This document shows, in pieces, positions 33,505-41,887 of a stretch of DNA of 64,000 bases; the stretch's first letter is position 1; each line of letters begins with the position of its first letter. The DNA is from Subdoligranulum variabile. Its GTDB lineage: Bacteria; Bacillota; Clostridia; Oscillospirales; Ruminococcaceae. The notes under the pieces are model-generated. The model saw only the letters and a list, made by a program, of their open reading frames with translations. It did no database searches and was not told the origin of the DNA. The position numbers and the translations under genes were made by a program. Location: contig SFKI01000003.1 of NCBI GenBank assembly GCA_004554775.1, forward strand, positions 220,991 to 284,990, given 5' to 3'.

Positions 33505-34851
33505 TTACTTTGCGCTCAGGTCGGTGAAGGTGTAGTTGTTCTTGGAAGCGTACTCCTCCATCTCTTCCTTGGTGGGCAGCATCTCGTCGCCTTCGTAGAC
33601 AGCGTAGACATCGCCAACGGGGATGCTCCACTTGCCGGTGGTGTCCTCAACAGCGGTGACGTAGTAGTAAGCGTGAGCCATGGTATGGTCGAAATCACGG
33701 AAGTACAGGTCATCACCGTACAGGGTGCTGAAGTGGACGGTGCTCAGGGCGTTGGTCATAGCCTCGGGGCTCAGGTCATCAGCAGTTGTCTTGGCAGCTT
33801 CGCAGATTGCCTTGATGCCAACGTACCAGGTGTAGCCCATGTCAGAGGGCAGAATGTCTTTGTCGAAGTACTCTTTGCCGATCTCGGAGTAGCGCTGGAC
33901 GAACTCAGCATTGCCGTCGATCTCATCCATCCAGAAAGGCCACAGGTCAACGCCGTGAACCTTACCATAAGGATAGTTGCCAGCTTCAGCCAGAGACTGG
34001 GTGTTGGTGGAGTCGCAGGTGTACCAGCCGAGGTAGTCGCAGATATCCCACAGGCCGAACTGCTGGCCCTGGTTGACCAGAGAAACGAAGTTGGGGCCTG
34101 CAACGGCACCGATGATAACATCGGGATCCTTACCAACGACAGAGGAGATGATGGTGGAGAACTCAGTAGAGTTGCTGGAAACCTGGTTGGAGCCGAGGTT
34201 CTGGAAGCCATCGCCCAGCTCATAGTAGAAGAAGTCACGGCTGTCGCCGGAAGCTCCGCCATCGTTGCCGATGAAAAATGCGCTGTTATAGCCCTGGTCA
34301 GCGGCATATTTGGCGTTCATCTTGGCGATGGGCCATGCAACGAAACCGCAGGAGAACATGTACTTGGAAGCATTCTCAATGGTAACGCGGGTGTTCATGG
34401 TGCAGGGAGTGACCATGGGGAACTTGTTCTCCTCGGCCCAAGTTGCACCGGTGGGAGCCTCGCCATCGGACTTGGGTCCCAAGATAGCGATGCAGCCTTC
34501 GTTGACCAGTTCGGTAGCCTTCTGGGCAACATTGGCGGAGTCGGAAGCGGTATCACGGTAGACCAGTTCGAACTGCTTGCCGTTCAGGCCGCCAGCCTCG
34601 TTCTCTTCTTCCAAGGCCAGGATAGCACCAGCCTCAGCCCAGGTAACGGTAGCGGCTGCAGCGGAAGAGCGGTCGGTCAGGACGCCGATCTTGATGGTAT
34701 CGCCGCTGGAAGCGGAGCCGTCAGCAGTGGACTCGGCAGTAGAGGTTGCCGGAGCCGTGGAGCTGGCGGTGCTGGCTGCATCGGAAGATGCGCAGCCTGC
34801 GAGGCTGGCCGTCAAAGCGGCTGCCAAGGCTAGGGAAATAATTTTTTTCAT
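33505..34851 (-). CDS. LIV-type ABC transporter substrate-binding lipoprotein
   Basis: 448 residues from ATG 34851 behind CAGGAGG; longer readings from 35004 enter the upstream gene. Lipobox LAGC (C20), a Ser/Thr/Ala-rich linker, then a Leu/Ile/Val-binding-protein fold (IKIGVLTDRSSAAAATVTWA). At about 400 mature residues it is longer than classic LivK, closer to amide/urea or short-chain organic-acid binders. Ligand unknown; the flanking lyase-family enzymes suggest an organic acid or phosphonate-like compound. Confidence 0.9.
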   Translation of the reverse strand: MKKIISLALAAALTASLAGCASSDAASTASSTAPATSTAESTADGSASSGDTIKIGVLTDRSSAAAATVTWAEAGAILALEEENEAGGLNGKQFELVYRDTASDSANVAQKATELVNEGCIAILGPKSDGEAPTGATWAEENKFPMVTPCTMNTRVTIENASKYMFSCGFVAWPIAKMNAKYAADQGYNSAFFIGNDGGASGDSRDFFYYELGDGFQNLGSNQVSSNSTEFSTIISSVVGKDPDVIIGAVAGPNFVSLVNQGQQFGLWDICDYLGWYTCDSTNTQSLAEAGNYPYGKVHGVDLWPFWMDEIDGNAEFVQRYSEIGKEYFDKDILPSDMGYTWYVGIKAICEAAKTTADDLSPEAMTNALSTVHFSTLYGDDLYFRDFDHTMAHAYYYVTAVEDTTGKWSIPVGDVYAVYEGDEMLPTKEEMEEYASKNNYTFTDLSAK

Positions 34852-34918
34852 TTTGTTTTCCTCCTGTTTGATGCTTCTTTCTTTATAAATAGGTACGCGG
34901 TCCGCGCACCTTATTCCT

Positions 34919-35962
34919 TTAGGACTGCTTGTCGGGATTGTGGACATCCTCTTCGCGGACGAAGTAGTCAGCATTGCGCTGGGCAATGGAGTCCTGCGGC
35001 TCACGCACGAAGGCGTTCTCTGCTTCGACCCAGCTGCCGTCCGTCAGGCCGAACATGCTCATCGTGGTGAAGGTCTTGTAGCCGGTGTCATCAAAGTGGT
35101 AATCAACGTAGTCGTTGCTCTGCTCCATCAGTACGTGGCGGCCGACATCCAGCATGGCCAGCATAGCGGCATGGCAGCTGAAGTGGATACCCGTTAGCTT
35201 GTAAACACCCAGGTCTTTCAGGTCCTGCATTGAGACTTCCTCTGGGTCGTGGGTCTTACCGCACAGGTCGGGATACCACATCGGGAAGTTGGCGTACTTG
35301 CCGCCCTTGGCGTTCAGGGCATCGCGCAGGTTGCGCATCGCTTCGATCTTCTTGGTGCGGCTGGGGATCTTGTGCATCCACAGGACACACAGCATATCGG
35401 CACCGGCATCGATGTAAGCGGCGCAACGCTCAACAGTCTCCTCAAAGTCGTTGATGATGTCGCTGTCGCAGCGGGCGATCAGGAAACCGTGGTGGCCGTT
35501 AGCGTCCAGACCGGCGCGGGCTGCGCGGAAACGCAGGCAGGCATCAGGGATGGGCAGCTGACCCTTGCGGCCCAGTTCAGAGGTATCGGTGACCAGAACA
35601 CCGGCAGCGCCAGCCTGCATGATGCGCATGCAGCCATACTGTGCGTTGAGGGCGCGGCCCAGACCAAAACCGTCATCGGCATCGATAATCAGGGGCATCG
35701 GAGTCATGTGGGTGATCTGCTCGGTCACGCGGACGAAATCGTCGATGGAGAGCAGCTGCAGATCGGGGATGCCGGTCATGGCGCAGGCTAGGTCACCGCT
35801 GGAAACCATGATGACCTCGAAGCCGTTCATCTCGGCGGCCTTAGCACCCATGCAGTCGGCCAATTCAGGGACAATGCGGACTTTATCATCATTGAACATC
35901 GCACGCAGGCGATCGGCGGCAGGCACCTTTGCTTCAGGTGTCAGAATATACGGTAAGCTCAT
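34919..35962 (-). CDS. Isocitrate lyase/PEP mutase superfamily enzyme 2
   Basis: 347 residues. Family landmarks: VRIVPELADCMGAKAAEMNG, LIIDADDGFG (metal aspartates), VTDTSELGRKG in place of the usual IED loop, and IARCDSD. The K-x-C-G-H lyase motif is absent. It is clearly different in sequence from its two neighbours of the same superfamily, so the three are not recent duplicates. Located between enzyme 3 (18 nt upstream) and the binding protein. Confidence 0.83.
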   Translation of the reverse strand: MSLPYILTPEAKVPAADRLRAMFNDDKVRIVPELADCMGAKAAEMNGFEVIMVSSGDLACAMTGIPDLQLLSIDDFVRVTEQITHMTPMPLIIDADDGFGLGRALNAQYGCMRIMQAGAAGVLVTDTSELGRKGQLPIPDACLRFRAARAGLDANGHHGFLIARCDSDIINDFEETVERCAAYIDAGADMLCVLWMHKIPSRTKKIEAMRNLRDALNAKGGKYANFPMWYPDLCGKTHDPEEVSMQDLKDLGVYKLTGIHFSCHAAMLAMLDVGRHVLMEQSNDYVDYHFDDTGYKTFTTMSMFGLTDGSWVEAENAFVREPQDSIAQRNADYFVREEDVHNPDKQS

Positions 35963-35980
35963 GGTGCATCCTCCTTTATA

Positions 35981-36964
35981 TTACAGGCGCTCGCTGATGT
36001 CGAAGCGCTTGAAGTTCTTCGGGTAATCCTCGACCTGGTGACCGACGATGGTGTACTCCTTATCGCCGCCGGTGAACTTGTTCTCCAGGGCCAGGTAAGC
36101 CTGCGGGTCCCACATACCGGAAGCGGAGAAGCTCTCGATGCCGGAGGCAGGAGCGGTCTCGAAGCTGTAGGCAACGCTCTGATCCTTGAAGTTGGCCATA
36201 CCATGCTCCAGCATACCTTCCATAGCGGCTTTCATGGTGTAGTGGCTGCTGCACATCTTGAAGCCCAGCGGGGTGAGCTCGTCCATGGTAACGGAGGGAT
36301 GATAGTGACCATCCTCGCCCTTGTAAGCGCGAACGTCAGCGAAGATTTTCGGGCCGGTGACGATCTTGGCCATCTCGGCAGCCTGCTCGACATTGCCGAC
36401 CAGGACCATCATAGCCAGAACGTACATGCCGCGCTCTTTGCCGAGGTCGATGGCCTCCTGCAGACGCTCACAGCCTTCTTTCATCTGCTTGGGGTCAGCG
36501 GGGTCGGCGTTGCTGCGGGCGATCAGCAGGCAGTCGGTGCCATCCAGCGCTTCGAGAGCAGCGCGAACCTTGGCCATGTACTTGTCGCGGGGCAGGATCT
36601 TGGTGGACTCCTCCATATCAGCAGAGTCCTCCAGCTGAACAGCAGCGGCACCGGCAGCGGCCAAGCGCTTTGCAGCGCGGTAGACAGCCAGAGGACCGCC
36701 GAAACCGTCCTCGATATCGGCGATCAGTGGGATGGCGCTGGTGCTGGCCACGCGGCTGATGACTTCCTCGAGGTCGGTCAGGTTGGTGAAGCCGTAGTCG
36801 ATAACGCCGTTGCGGGAGATGGAGACCTCACCACCGGAGAGCAGGCTTACGGGGAAGCCGCACATTTCAACGGCGTGGTTGGATGCGCAGTCATATACGC
36901 AGGGCACCAGGAAGCATTTATCGGATGCATCCAGGATCTGACGCAGAGTTTTTTTGCTGGACAT
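35981..36964 (-). CDS. Isocitrate lyase/PEP mutase superfamily enzyme 3
   Basis: 327 residues from ATG 36964 behind AAAGGAAGG. Landmarks: FLVPCVYDCASNHAVEMCGF, LIADIEDGFGG, QLEDSADMEES and LLIARSNAD. As in the other two, no K-x-C-G-H loop. First gene of the operon, with TTGACA promoter and a GCAATCGATTGC operator just upstream. Reaction unassigned; dimethylmalate-lyase, oxaloacetate-decarboxylase or phosphonopyruvate-type chemistry are options. Confidence 0.85.
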   Translation of the reverse strand: MSSKKTLRQILDASDKCFLVPCVYDCASNHAVEMCGFPVSLLSGGEVSISRNGVIDYGFTNLTDLEEVISRVASTSAIPLIADIEDGFGGPLAVYRAAKRLAAAGAAAVQLEDSADMEESTKILPRDKYMAKVRAALEALDGTDCLLIARSNADPADPKQMKEGCERLQEAIDLGKERGMYVLAMMVLVGNVEQAAEMAKIVTGPKIFADVRAYKGEDGHYHPSVTMDELTPLGFKMCSSHYTMKAAMEGMLEHGMANFKDQSVAYSFETAPASGIESFSASGMWDPQAYLALENKFTGGDKEYTIVGHQVEDYPKNFKRFDISERL

Positions 36965-37043
36965 AAGTTCTTTCCTTCCTTTGTTTTCTCTTGATTGCGG
37001 TAGAGGCCGCCGGTTGTTTTTTGTGATTGCGGGATTGCATCTC

Positions 37044-37090
37044 GCAATCGATTGCACCTATAGGGTAGCACTTCGTCAGCGCCGTGTCAA
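37044..37090 (-). promoter_or_regulatory. Promoter and LacI-type operator of the three-enzyme/LIV operon
   Basis: Minus-strand TTGACA (37090-37085), 17-nt spacer, weak -10 TACCCT (37067-37062). Immediately downstream is the perfect palindrome GCAATCGATTGC (37044-37055), positioned to block transcription start. Confidence 0.65.
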
Positions 37091-37402
37091 TGGGTTTTCA
37101 GTGTTTCGCCGTCGGATTCTCTGTTTTTTATGAATCAAACTTCGCACTTTTGTGCATATTGACAATCTTCGTTATGATATCCGCATCGCATTATGCATCA
37201 TTCGTCCATGTTCCGTTTCTTTTATCCTTGTCGCTTGTCCGATTTTCAGCTCTTTCAATCGTTGCAGGTTTCTTAGTCGTTCCTGCACAGCCGTCTCACT
37301 TGTTTACATTTTTAACGATATGCCGGCTATTTTCAGATTGCAATTGCAGCTGTTCCGTGACAATGCACGCATTTGGTATCCGGTTTTTGTTAGGTTTGAC
37401 AC

Positions 37403-37460
37403 TTGCGTATCCCTGTCGAATCATGTACAATTAAGCGTATAGTGCTGAAACCGATTGCAA
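37403..37460 (+). promoter_or_regulatory. Promoter and operator of the cupin gene
   Basis: TTGCGT (37403-37408), 17-nt spacer, TACAAT (37426-37431), then AAACCGATTGCAA (37448-37460), identical to the 13-mer at the LacI promoter. This ties the plus-strand cupin gene to the minus-strand operon. The rest of 37091-37526 holds no convincing gene; the 116-codon reading at 37084-37434 lacks an RBS. Confidence 0.65.
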
Positions 37461-37526
37461 ATAAATTGCACCATGTTTCAGCCACCAATTTTCACCACAA
37501 TATTTATTTATAAGGAGAGAGCACCT

Positions 37527-37877
37527 ATGATCCGTCGCAGTGAAGAAAAGCAATCCGTCCGCAAGCCCGCCCCGTTTAACGGCGTGGGCGAGATCACCGT
37601 CCGCAGCCTGCTGAACGGCCCCGAGGAGATGAGCCAGAAGGGCCGCGTGTTTGGCCACACCACCGTCTACCCCGGTAGTGAAATCGGCTACCATATCCAC
37701 ACAGGCGACAGCGAGACCTATTACATCCTGAGCGGCAAGGGCCTGTACAACGACAACGGCACCGAGGTAGAAATCGGCGCCGGTGACGTGACCTACTGCG
37801 CCCCCGGCGAGGGCCACGGCCTGAAATGCCTGGGTAACGAGCCAGTCGAGATGATCGCACTCATCCTGTATGAATAA
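37527..37877 (+). CDS. Small cupin-domain protein
   Basis: 116 residues from ATG 37527 behind AAGGAGAG. Single cupin: motif 1 GSEIGYHIHTGDSETYYILS with two His and a Glu as metal ligands, motif 2 near GDVTYCAPGEGHGLK. Could be an isomerase, lyase or oxygenase-type small enzyme, or a sensor. The shared operator with the LacI gene indicates a step in the same pathway as the three lyase-family enzymes. Confidence 0.85.
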   Translation: MIRRSEEKQSVRKPAPFNGVGEITVRSLLNGPEEMSQKGRVFGHTTVYPGSEIGYHIHTGDSETYYILSGKGLYNDNGTEVEIGAGDVTYCAPGEGHGLKCLGNEPVEMIALILYE

Positions 37878-38254
37878 TCCCCTGCCGGCTTCCTGCTGCC
37901 TGGTCCCTGCCCGGGCACTGCCGGCTGCAAGCCGCACCGCTTTAGCCGGCGCGGCTTCTGTGTTGCCGGAGCGTTTTCTGTTCTTTCCGCAGACCGATGG
38001 CGGCACCTGGCTGGGACGCATCGGGCAGCAGATCTTATATGAATCTATGCGGTGTGATTCCATTACAGGCGATTGCCAACCATCCCGAAGCCTTTGAAAC
38101 CTTGTTTCACCATTTTACAAACCATGTTTGCGAGCCAAAAACATATTTACTGGAACATTCAACAAGGAAACTCCAACGGCTTGACAGGTGCAATTGCAAG
38201 GAGTATTATGATATAATAAAGTATCAAAAAGTATCACTCGCGAGGGAGAAGAAG
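37878..38254. other. Non-coding stretch between cupin and fic genes
   Basis: Contains an AAGCCGC/GCGGCTT hairpin near 37928-37958 that may end the cupin transcript, and a TATAAT at 38212-38217 that probably belongs to the fic promoter. A TGCAATTGCA palindrome lies at 38189-38198. No gene seen. Confidence 0.4.
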
Positions 38255-39424
38255 ATGGATGCAGCACTATTTGCAAAATTATTCTCGGATAAACACATCT
38301 TTGAACTTAACAGAATGCAATATAAGTATTCTCCGGCAGCGGTAAAAGAGTTCACCGATTTGTTGAGGCAGGACTTCATGCAGGGACTTCCGCTACAAGA
38401 CTTTCACGGTGAGCCAATGGTGTATCTACCAAACTCGGCAAGAATTTCAACAGTCGGAATGAAGCAGCTGCTGACGGTTCCGGCTGCAGGCGGTGTCTTT
38501 GGTTTACAGGCTATGACAGAAGAAATTCATGCCACCTTGCAAATCGAGAACATTCATTCCACACGCCGGAGCATCCGCAGAATACTAAACGGTTATGCGC
38601 CGCGTGACGAAGAAGAAAGCCGCATCTATGGAATAAAACGCGGGTTGGATTTTATAGCTGACCGTGACAACAAAATCACAGAAAAGAATTTGCGTACACT
38701 GTACCAGATGACCGTTGGCGATTTTCTGGATGATGAGGATAAGCTGCAAGAGGGATGCCTTTATCGGCATGATCAGGTATTTATTGTGGGAGGCGAGGAA
38801 ACGCGGGAAGGTCTTACGGCATCACAGTTACCAACGGCTATGGCGCGGTTGATTGATTTTGCCAATCAAAATGACAATCTTAATGAATTGCATAAAGCTG
38901 CAATCCTGCATTTTGCGTTGGCCTATTATCACCCCTATTTTGACGGAAATGGACGAACAGCGCGCTTGTTCCATTTATGGTATCTGGTGCAGCATGGGTA
39001 CCCGGCTGCACTGTTTACGCCTTTTTCCCATTATATTGCCGAAAGCAAGGCTGGATATTACAGAGCCTATGAACAAATAGAATCGAACGCTCTGATTACG
39101 GGATATACAGATGTCACACCATTTCTGGCGTATTTCTGTGAGAATGTTTATGGCTGTTTGCAATTCGGTACGGATGCATCTCATGCTGATATGCAGATAT
39201 ACAAAGATGCTCTTGAGGCCGGTACCGTGACAGAAAAGGAACGCCAACTATGGGAGTATGTATTATCTGCTTATGGTACCGAAGAATTTACGACAAAGCG
39301 GCTGGAAAAGGATTTTGGAAATGCCGCTTATGCTACAATCCGGGCCTTTGTAATGAAATTTGCTTCCATGGGACTTTTAAAGGCAAGAAAAGCCGGGAAC
39401 AAAGTTCTTTATAAAACAATTTAA
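38255..39424 (+). CDS. Fic domain protein (class II, built-in inhibitory helix)
   Basis: 389 residues from ATG 38255 with GAGGGAGAAG upstream. N-terminal inhibitory motif T94-L-Q-I-E98-N99 fits (S/T)xxxE(G/N); the Fic active site HPYFDGNGR has catalytic H226. A winged-helix-like C-terminus follows (about 310-389). Such proteins transfer AMP or similar groups to target proteins and hold themselves inactive through the N-terminal glutamate. No antitoxin is needed or adjacent. Target unknown. Confidence 0.92.
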   Translation: MDAALFAKLFSDKHIFELNRMQYKYSPAAVKEFTDLLRQDFMQGLPLQDFHGEPMVYLPNSARISTVGMKQLLTVPAAGGVFGLQAMTEEIHATLQIENIHSTRRSIRRILNGYAPRDEEESRIYGIKRGLDFIADRDNKITEKNLRTLYQMTVGDFLDDEDKLQEGCLYRHDQVFIVGGEETREGLTASQLPTAMARLIDFANQNDNLNELHKAAILHFALAYYHPYFDGNGRTARLFHLWYLVQHGYPAALFTPFSHYIAESKAGYYRAYEQIESNALITGYTDVTPFLAYFCENVYGCLQFGTDASHADMQIYKDALEAGTVTEKERQLWEYVLSAYGTEEFTTKRLEKDFGNAAYATIRAFVMKFASMGLLKARKAGNKVLYKTI

Positions 39425-39429
39425 AGCAA

Positions 39430-39494
39430 AAGCACCACATGATTCCAAAGCGCCAAAGCGGCCTCCAAGCTGTTTGGAGGGAATCATGCGGTGC
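39430..39494. terminator. Terminator between fic and the convergent small gene
   Basis: AGCACCACATGATTCC pairs with GGAATCATGCGGTGCT, enclosing a second stem (CCTCCAAG/TTTGGAGG). T-rich on the plus-strand side (ATTTTAT). Shares its AGCACC/GGTGCT clamp with the hairpin at 20421. Confidence 0.7.
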
Positions 39495-39520
39495 TATTTT
39501 ATATGAAATAACAGAGAAAA

Positions 39521-39826
39521 CTATTGCTCATCGTCTGATTTTTGGAGCAACTCTTCGATATCTGCAGGCAGGGGAGAAGAATGTGTAATCGTTGAACCAA
39601 AAGACCATTGCAGCTTCCACTCAAAATACTTTTCATGTGTGATCTTGCCCGTATGATATCTGTACTGCAATACTGCGTAGGTGTTAAACAGGCAGTTAAG
39701 CAAGTCGTTCTCAGACCAAAGCATTGTGGGTTGTGTGTTGAAAGGAACGGTTTTGGCATTTGTCTTAATGATAGGTACTATATTGCTGCCTTTCTCAGTC
39801 GGATTCTTATCAAACGGCATGGTCAA
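39521..39826 (-). CDS. Small unknown protein, copy 2
   Basis: 98-101 residues; ATG 39820 or TTG 39826. Differs from copy 1 (20528) at only a few positions until the last residues. The frame is open upstream to a TAG about 57 nt before the start without an RBS, so the present gene may be a 3' remnant of a longer one. Convergent with fic. Function unknown. Confidence 0.5.
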   Translation of the reverse strand: MTMPFDKNPTEKGSNIVPIIKTNAKTVPFNTQPTMLWSENDLLNCLFNTYAVLQYRYHTGKITHEKYFEWKLQWSFGSTITHSSPLPADIEELLQKSDDEQ

Positions 39827-40059
39827 TATTGTTGGATTTGCTGTTAGCGATATAAAACCTCTCTATTCAGACATTAATCTTGCCATAAAAATAGTGGCTT
39901 TGGATATAATTGATTATAGCTTGGAAGTCGATAAAAAGTGAGTTAAAAACGTGTGAAAAACGGCATGAAATTCAGCGTTATGAAATCAAAAAAGAAAGCA
40001 AAAAAAACGATAACACACTATATTTTTTGTATGTCTGCACCCAATGTCGTAGTTGCTTG

Positions 40060-40129
40060 TAGGCATTCTCACAACAGGTTTTTCCGGTACTTTTCGGTAT
40101 CACTGCACAGTAGTGGTCAAACGGTGGTC
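40060..40129. repeat. Dispersed repeat R1, copy D (partial)
   Basis: Contains TCTCACAACAGGTTTTTCCG and CACTGCACAGTAGTGGTCAA, matching the 3' half of copies B and C. No tRNA fragment is attached. The surrounding 39830-40217 has no gene. Confidence 0.6.
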
Positions 40130-40217
40130 GTGACTCCCTCATACCCCACATTATTGTACAGCCAGCAGATGCCCTTGCTACAGTCTAAGCGCCGATGGTT
40201 GTAAAAATAATTTTTCA

Positions 40218-40862
40218 TTACAAAGAATATATTACAGCGTTCACCTGCTCTACAATTTTTCGTACCTGATTTTCACACGTCTGCCAGTCTCCAGCAGCAA
40301 CAGCAGCTTTGGGCATCAGGGCACTGGCTAGACCTATGCTCCGGTAGCCCGCGCGTAGGAAATCGGCTGCGTTTTCGGCGTTGACACCGCCGATGGCCAT
40401 GAACTGCGTCTTATCAAAGGGTCCTTGCAAATCTTTGAGATAGCGCAGGGGCATGCTACCCGCTGGGAATAGTTTCATGGCGTGATAGCCGTATTCCATG
40501 CTGACAGCCACATCCGTGGGGGTCAATACTCCCGGCAGCAGGGCAATCTCATGGTCACGGCAATAGCGCAGCACATCAAGCGGAGTGCCAGGCGTAAGTA
40601 AAAATTGGGCACCCGCCGCAATCGCTTGCTGGCAAAGCTCCGGCGTAATAGCCGTGCCAGCCCCCACAAGGCACTGCTCACCAAACTTATCGCGCAGCAT
40701 TTCAATCTGCTGCAGGGCGCAGGGGCTATTGAGGGCTACCTCAAAAAAAGATACTCCTCCCCGAATGGCAACATCAGCATAGTCAATCGTTTTATCCAGC
40801 GGGATATTGCGCAGAATGCCCAAAACGGGGTGTTCCTGCATTGTTTGTTCCAAATCCAACAC
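40218..40862 (-). CDS. 2-dehydro-3-deoxy-6-phospho(galacto/glu)conate aldolase
   Basis: 214 residues, class I aldolase of the KDPG/KHG family. Schiff-base lysine K130 in YHAMKLFPAG and general base E41 in SFFEVALNS. It would split KDPG or KDPGal to pyruvate and glyceraldehyde 3-phosphate. Because galactonate dehydratase lies in the divergent operon, KDPGal (DgoA-type reaction) is the likely substrate, though these enzymes are often promiscuous. Last gene of the minus-strand operon. Confidence 0.9.
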   Translation of the reverse strand: MLDLEQTMQEHPVLGILRNIPLDKTIDYADVAIRGGVSFFEVALNSPCALQQIEMLRDKFGEQCLVGAGTAITPELCQQAIAAGAQFLLTPGTPLDVLRYCRDHEIALLPGVLTPTDVAVSMEYGYHAMKLFPAGSMPLRYLKDLQGPFDKTQFMAIGGVNAENAADFLRAGYRSIGLASALMPKAAVAAGDWQTCENQVRKIVEQVNAVIYSL

Positions 40863-40877
40863 AGTAATTCTCTCCTT

Positions 40878-41828
40878 TCAGCGGTAAATTTCTGCAGCAC
40901 CTTGCAGTGCCTTTTCCATCTGTTGACGGGTCGGAGCCCCCTCTATGTCACCAGGCGTCTCGGTTGCCATTGCTCCTGCAATGGCACCCATGCGGCCGCA
41001 TATCGCCCAGTCGCGCCCCTGTATCCAGCCCGCCAAAAAGCCTGCGTTGAACGCATCCCCTGCCCCGATGGGTTCCACACAATGGCAAGACCACGGGGCA
41101 ATTGGAATAGGAGCAACCCCGCGCAGCAGAATGATACTACCTCGTGCACCGTCTTTTAATGCAATGGCCTGCACTGCCCCATTGGAAAACACTGCATCAG
41201 CAATGCGTGCAGGTTCACGCGTGCCAAAAAGAGCTTCAGCTTCCTCAGCGCCCATCAGCAGCAGCGTGCTGCGCAGAGACAACGCCCTTAGCAGGGGCTT
41301 GTAATCTTGCTGCCCCCACAGTTTGCGGCGGATGTTCGGGTCAAAACTGATAGGGATTTTGCGCCGTTCTGCTTCGTCAAAAGCTTTTTCCACTGCGCGG
41401 CGACAGCTTTCGCTCAACACTGGTGTAATGCCTGTCAAATGCAGCACACCCACATCATGCCACAGCTCTGGGGCAATGTCCGTTTCACTCATAGCCGCAG
41501 CTGCACTGCCAGTACGATAATAGAACACGCGGCTCTCACCGCTGCCGGTCTGTTTGCACATTAAACCGGTGGGACGTGTCTCATCAAAAATGACTGCTTC
41601 ACAATCAACCCCTTCGCCGCGGATACGGTTGCGAATCATCACACCGAATTCATCCTGCCCTAAGCGACTGAACCATCGCGTCGGAATCTCGAGCTTGGCG
41701 GCATCAATGGCCAGATTGCTTTCAGCTCCAGCCATCGTCATGCGGTAGTGGTCTACATACCGCAACGGTCCGTCGGCATCCGGCACCATGCAAGCCATCG
41801 TTTCGCCCATGGTCAACAGCGTTTTCAT
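40878..41828 (-). CDS. PfkB-family 2-keto-3-deoxy sugar-acid kinase
   Basis: 316 residues from ATG 41828 behind AAGGAG; a 330-residue reading from 41870 starts without an RBS. N-terminal TMGETMACMVPDADGPLRYV and AGAESNLAIDAAKL, C-terminal catalytic EPIGAGDAFNAGF match KdgK-type kinases. It phosphorylates 2-keto-3-deoxygluconate or -galactonate. E. coli uses an unrelated DgoK fold for the galacto form, so this cluster would be a PfkB-based variant. The aldolase starts 16 nt downstream. Confidence 0.88.
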   Translation of the reverse strand: MKTLLTMGETMACMVPDADGPLRYVDHYRMTMAGAESNLAIDAAKLEIPTRWFSRLGQDEFGVMIRNRIRGEGVDCEAVIFDETRPTGLMCKQTGSGESRVFYYRTGSAAAAMSETDIAPELWHDVGVLHLTGITPVLSESCRRAVEKAFDEAERRKIPISFDPNIRRKLWGQQDYKPLLRALSLRSTLLLMGAEEAEALFGTREPARIADAVFSNGAVQAIALKDGARGSIILLRGVAPIPIAPWSCHCVEPIGAGDAFNAGFLAGWIQGRDWAICGRMGAIAGAMATETPGDIEGAPTRQQMEKALQGAAEIYR

Positions 41829-41887
41829 AAAGCTTCTCCTTGTTCTAAGATAGCCGCTGCCTTCATGCAAAGGCAGCGGCTGTTGTG

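Noticed and set aside
33481..34833. 450-codon plus-strand ORF
   Set aside because: Antisense shadow of the LIV binding-protein gene; low-complexity Gly/Val composition.
37084..37434. 116-codon hydrophobic plus-strand ORF
   Set aside because: No RBS, overlaps the operon and cupin promoters, composition unlike neighbours.
9459..39424. VbhA-like protein and Fic protein as one toxin-antitoxin pair
   Set aside because: They are 29 kb apart on opposite strands, and the Fic protein has its own inhibitory helix.
40878..41870. KDG kinase and the fructokinase remnant as duplicates
   Set aside because: Both are PfkB family, but their N-terminal motifs differ and each fits its own pathway.
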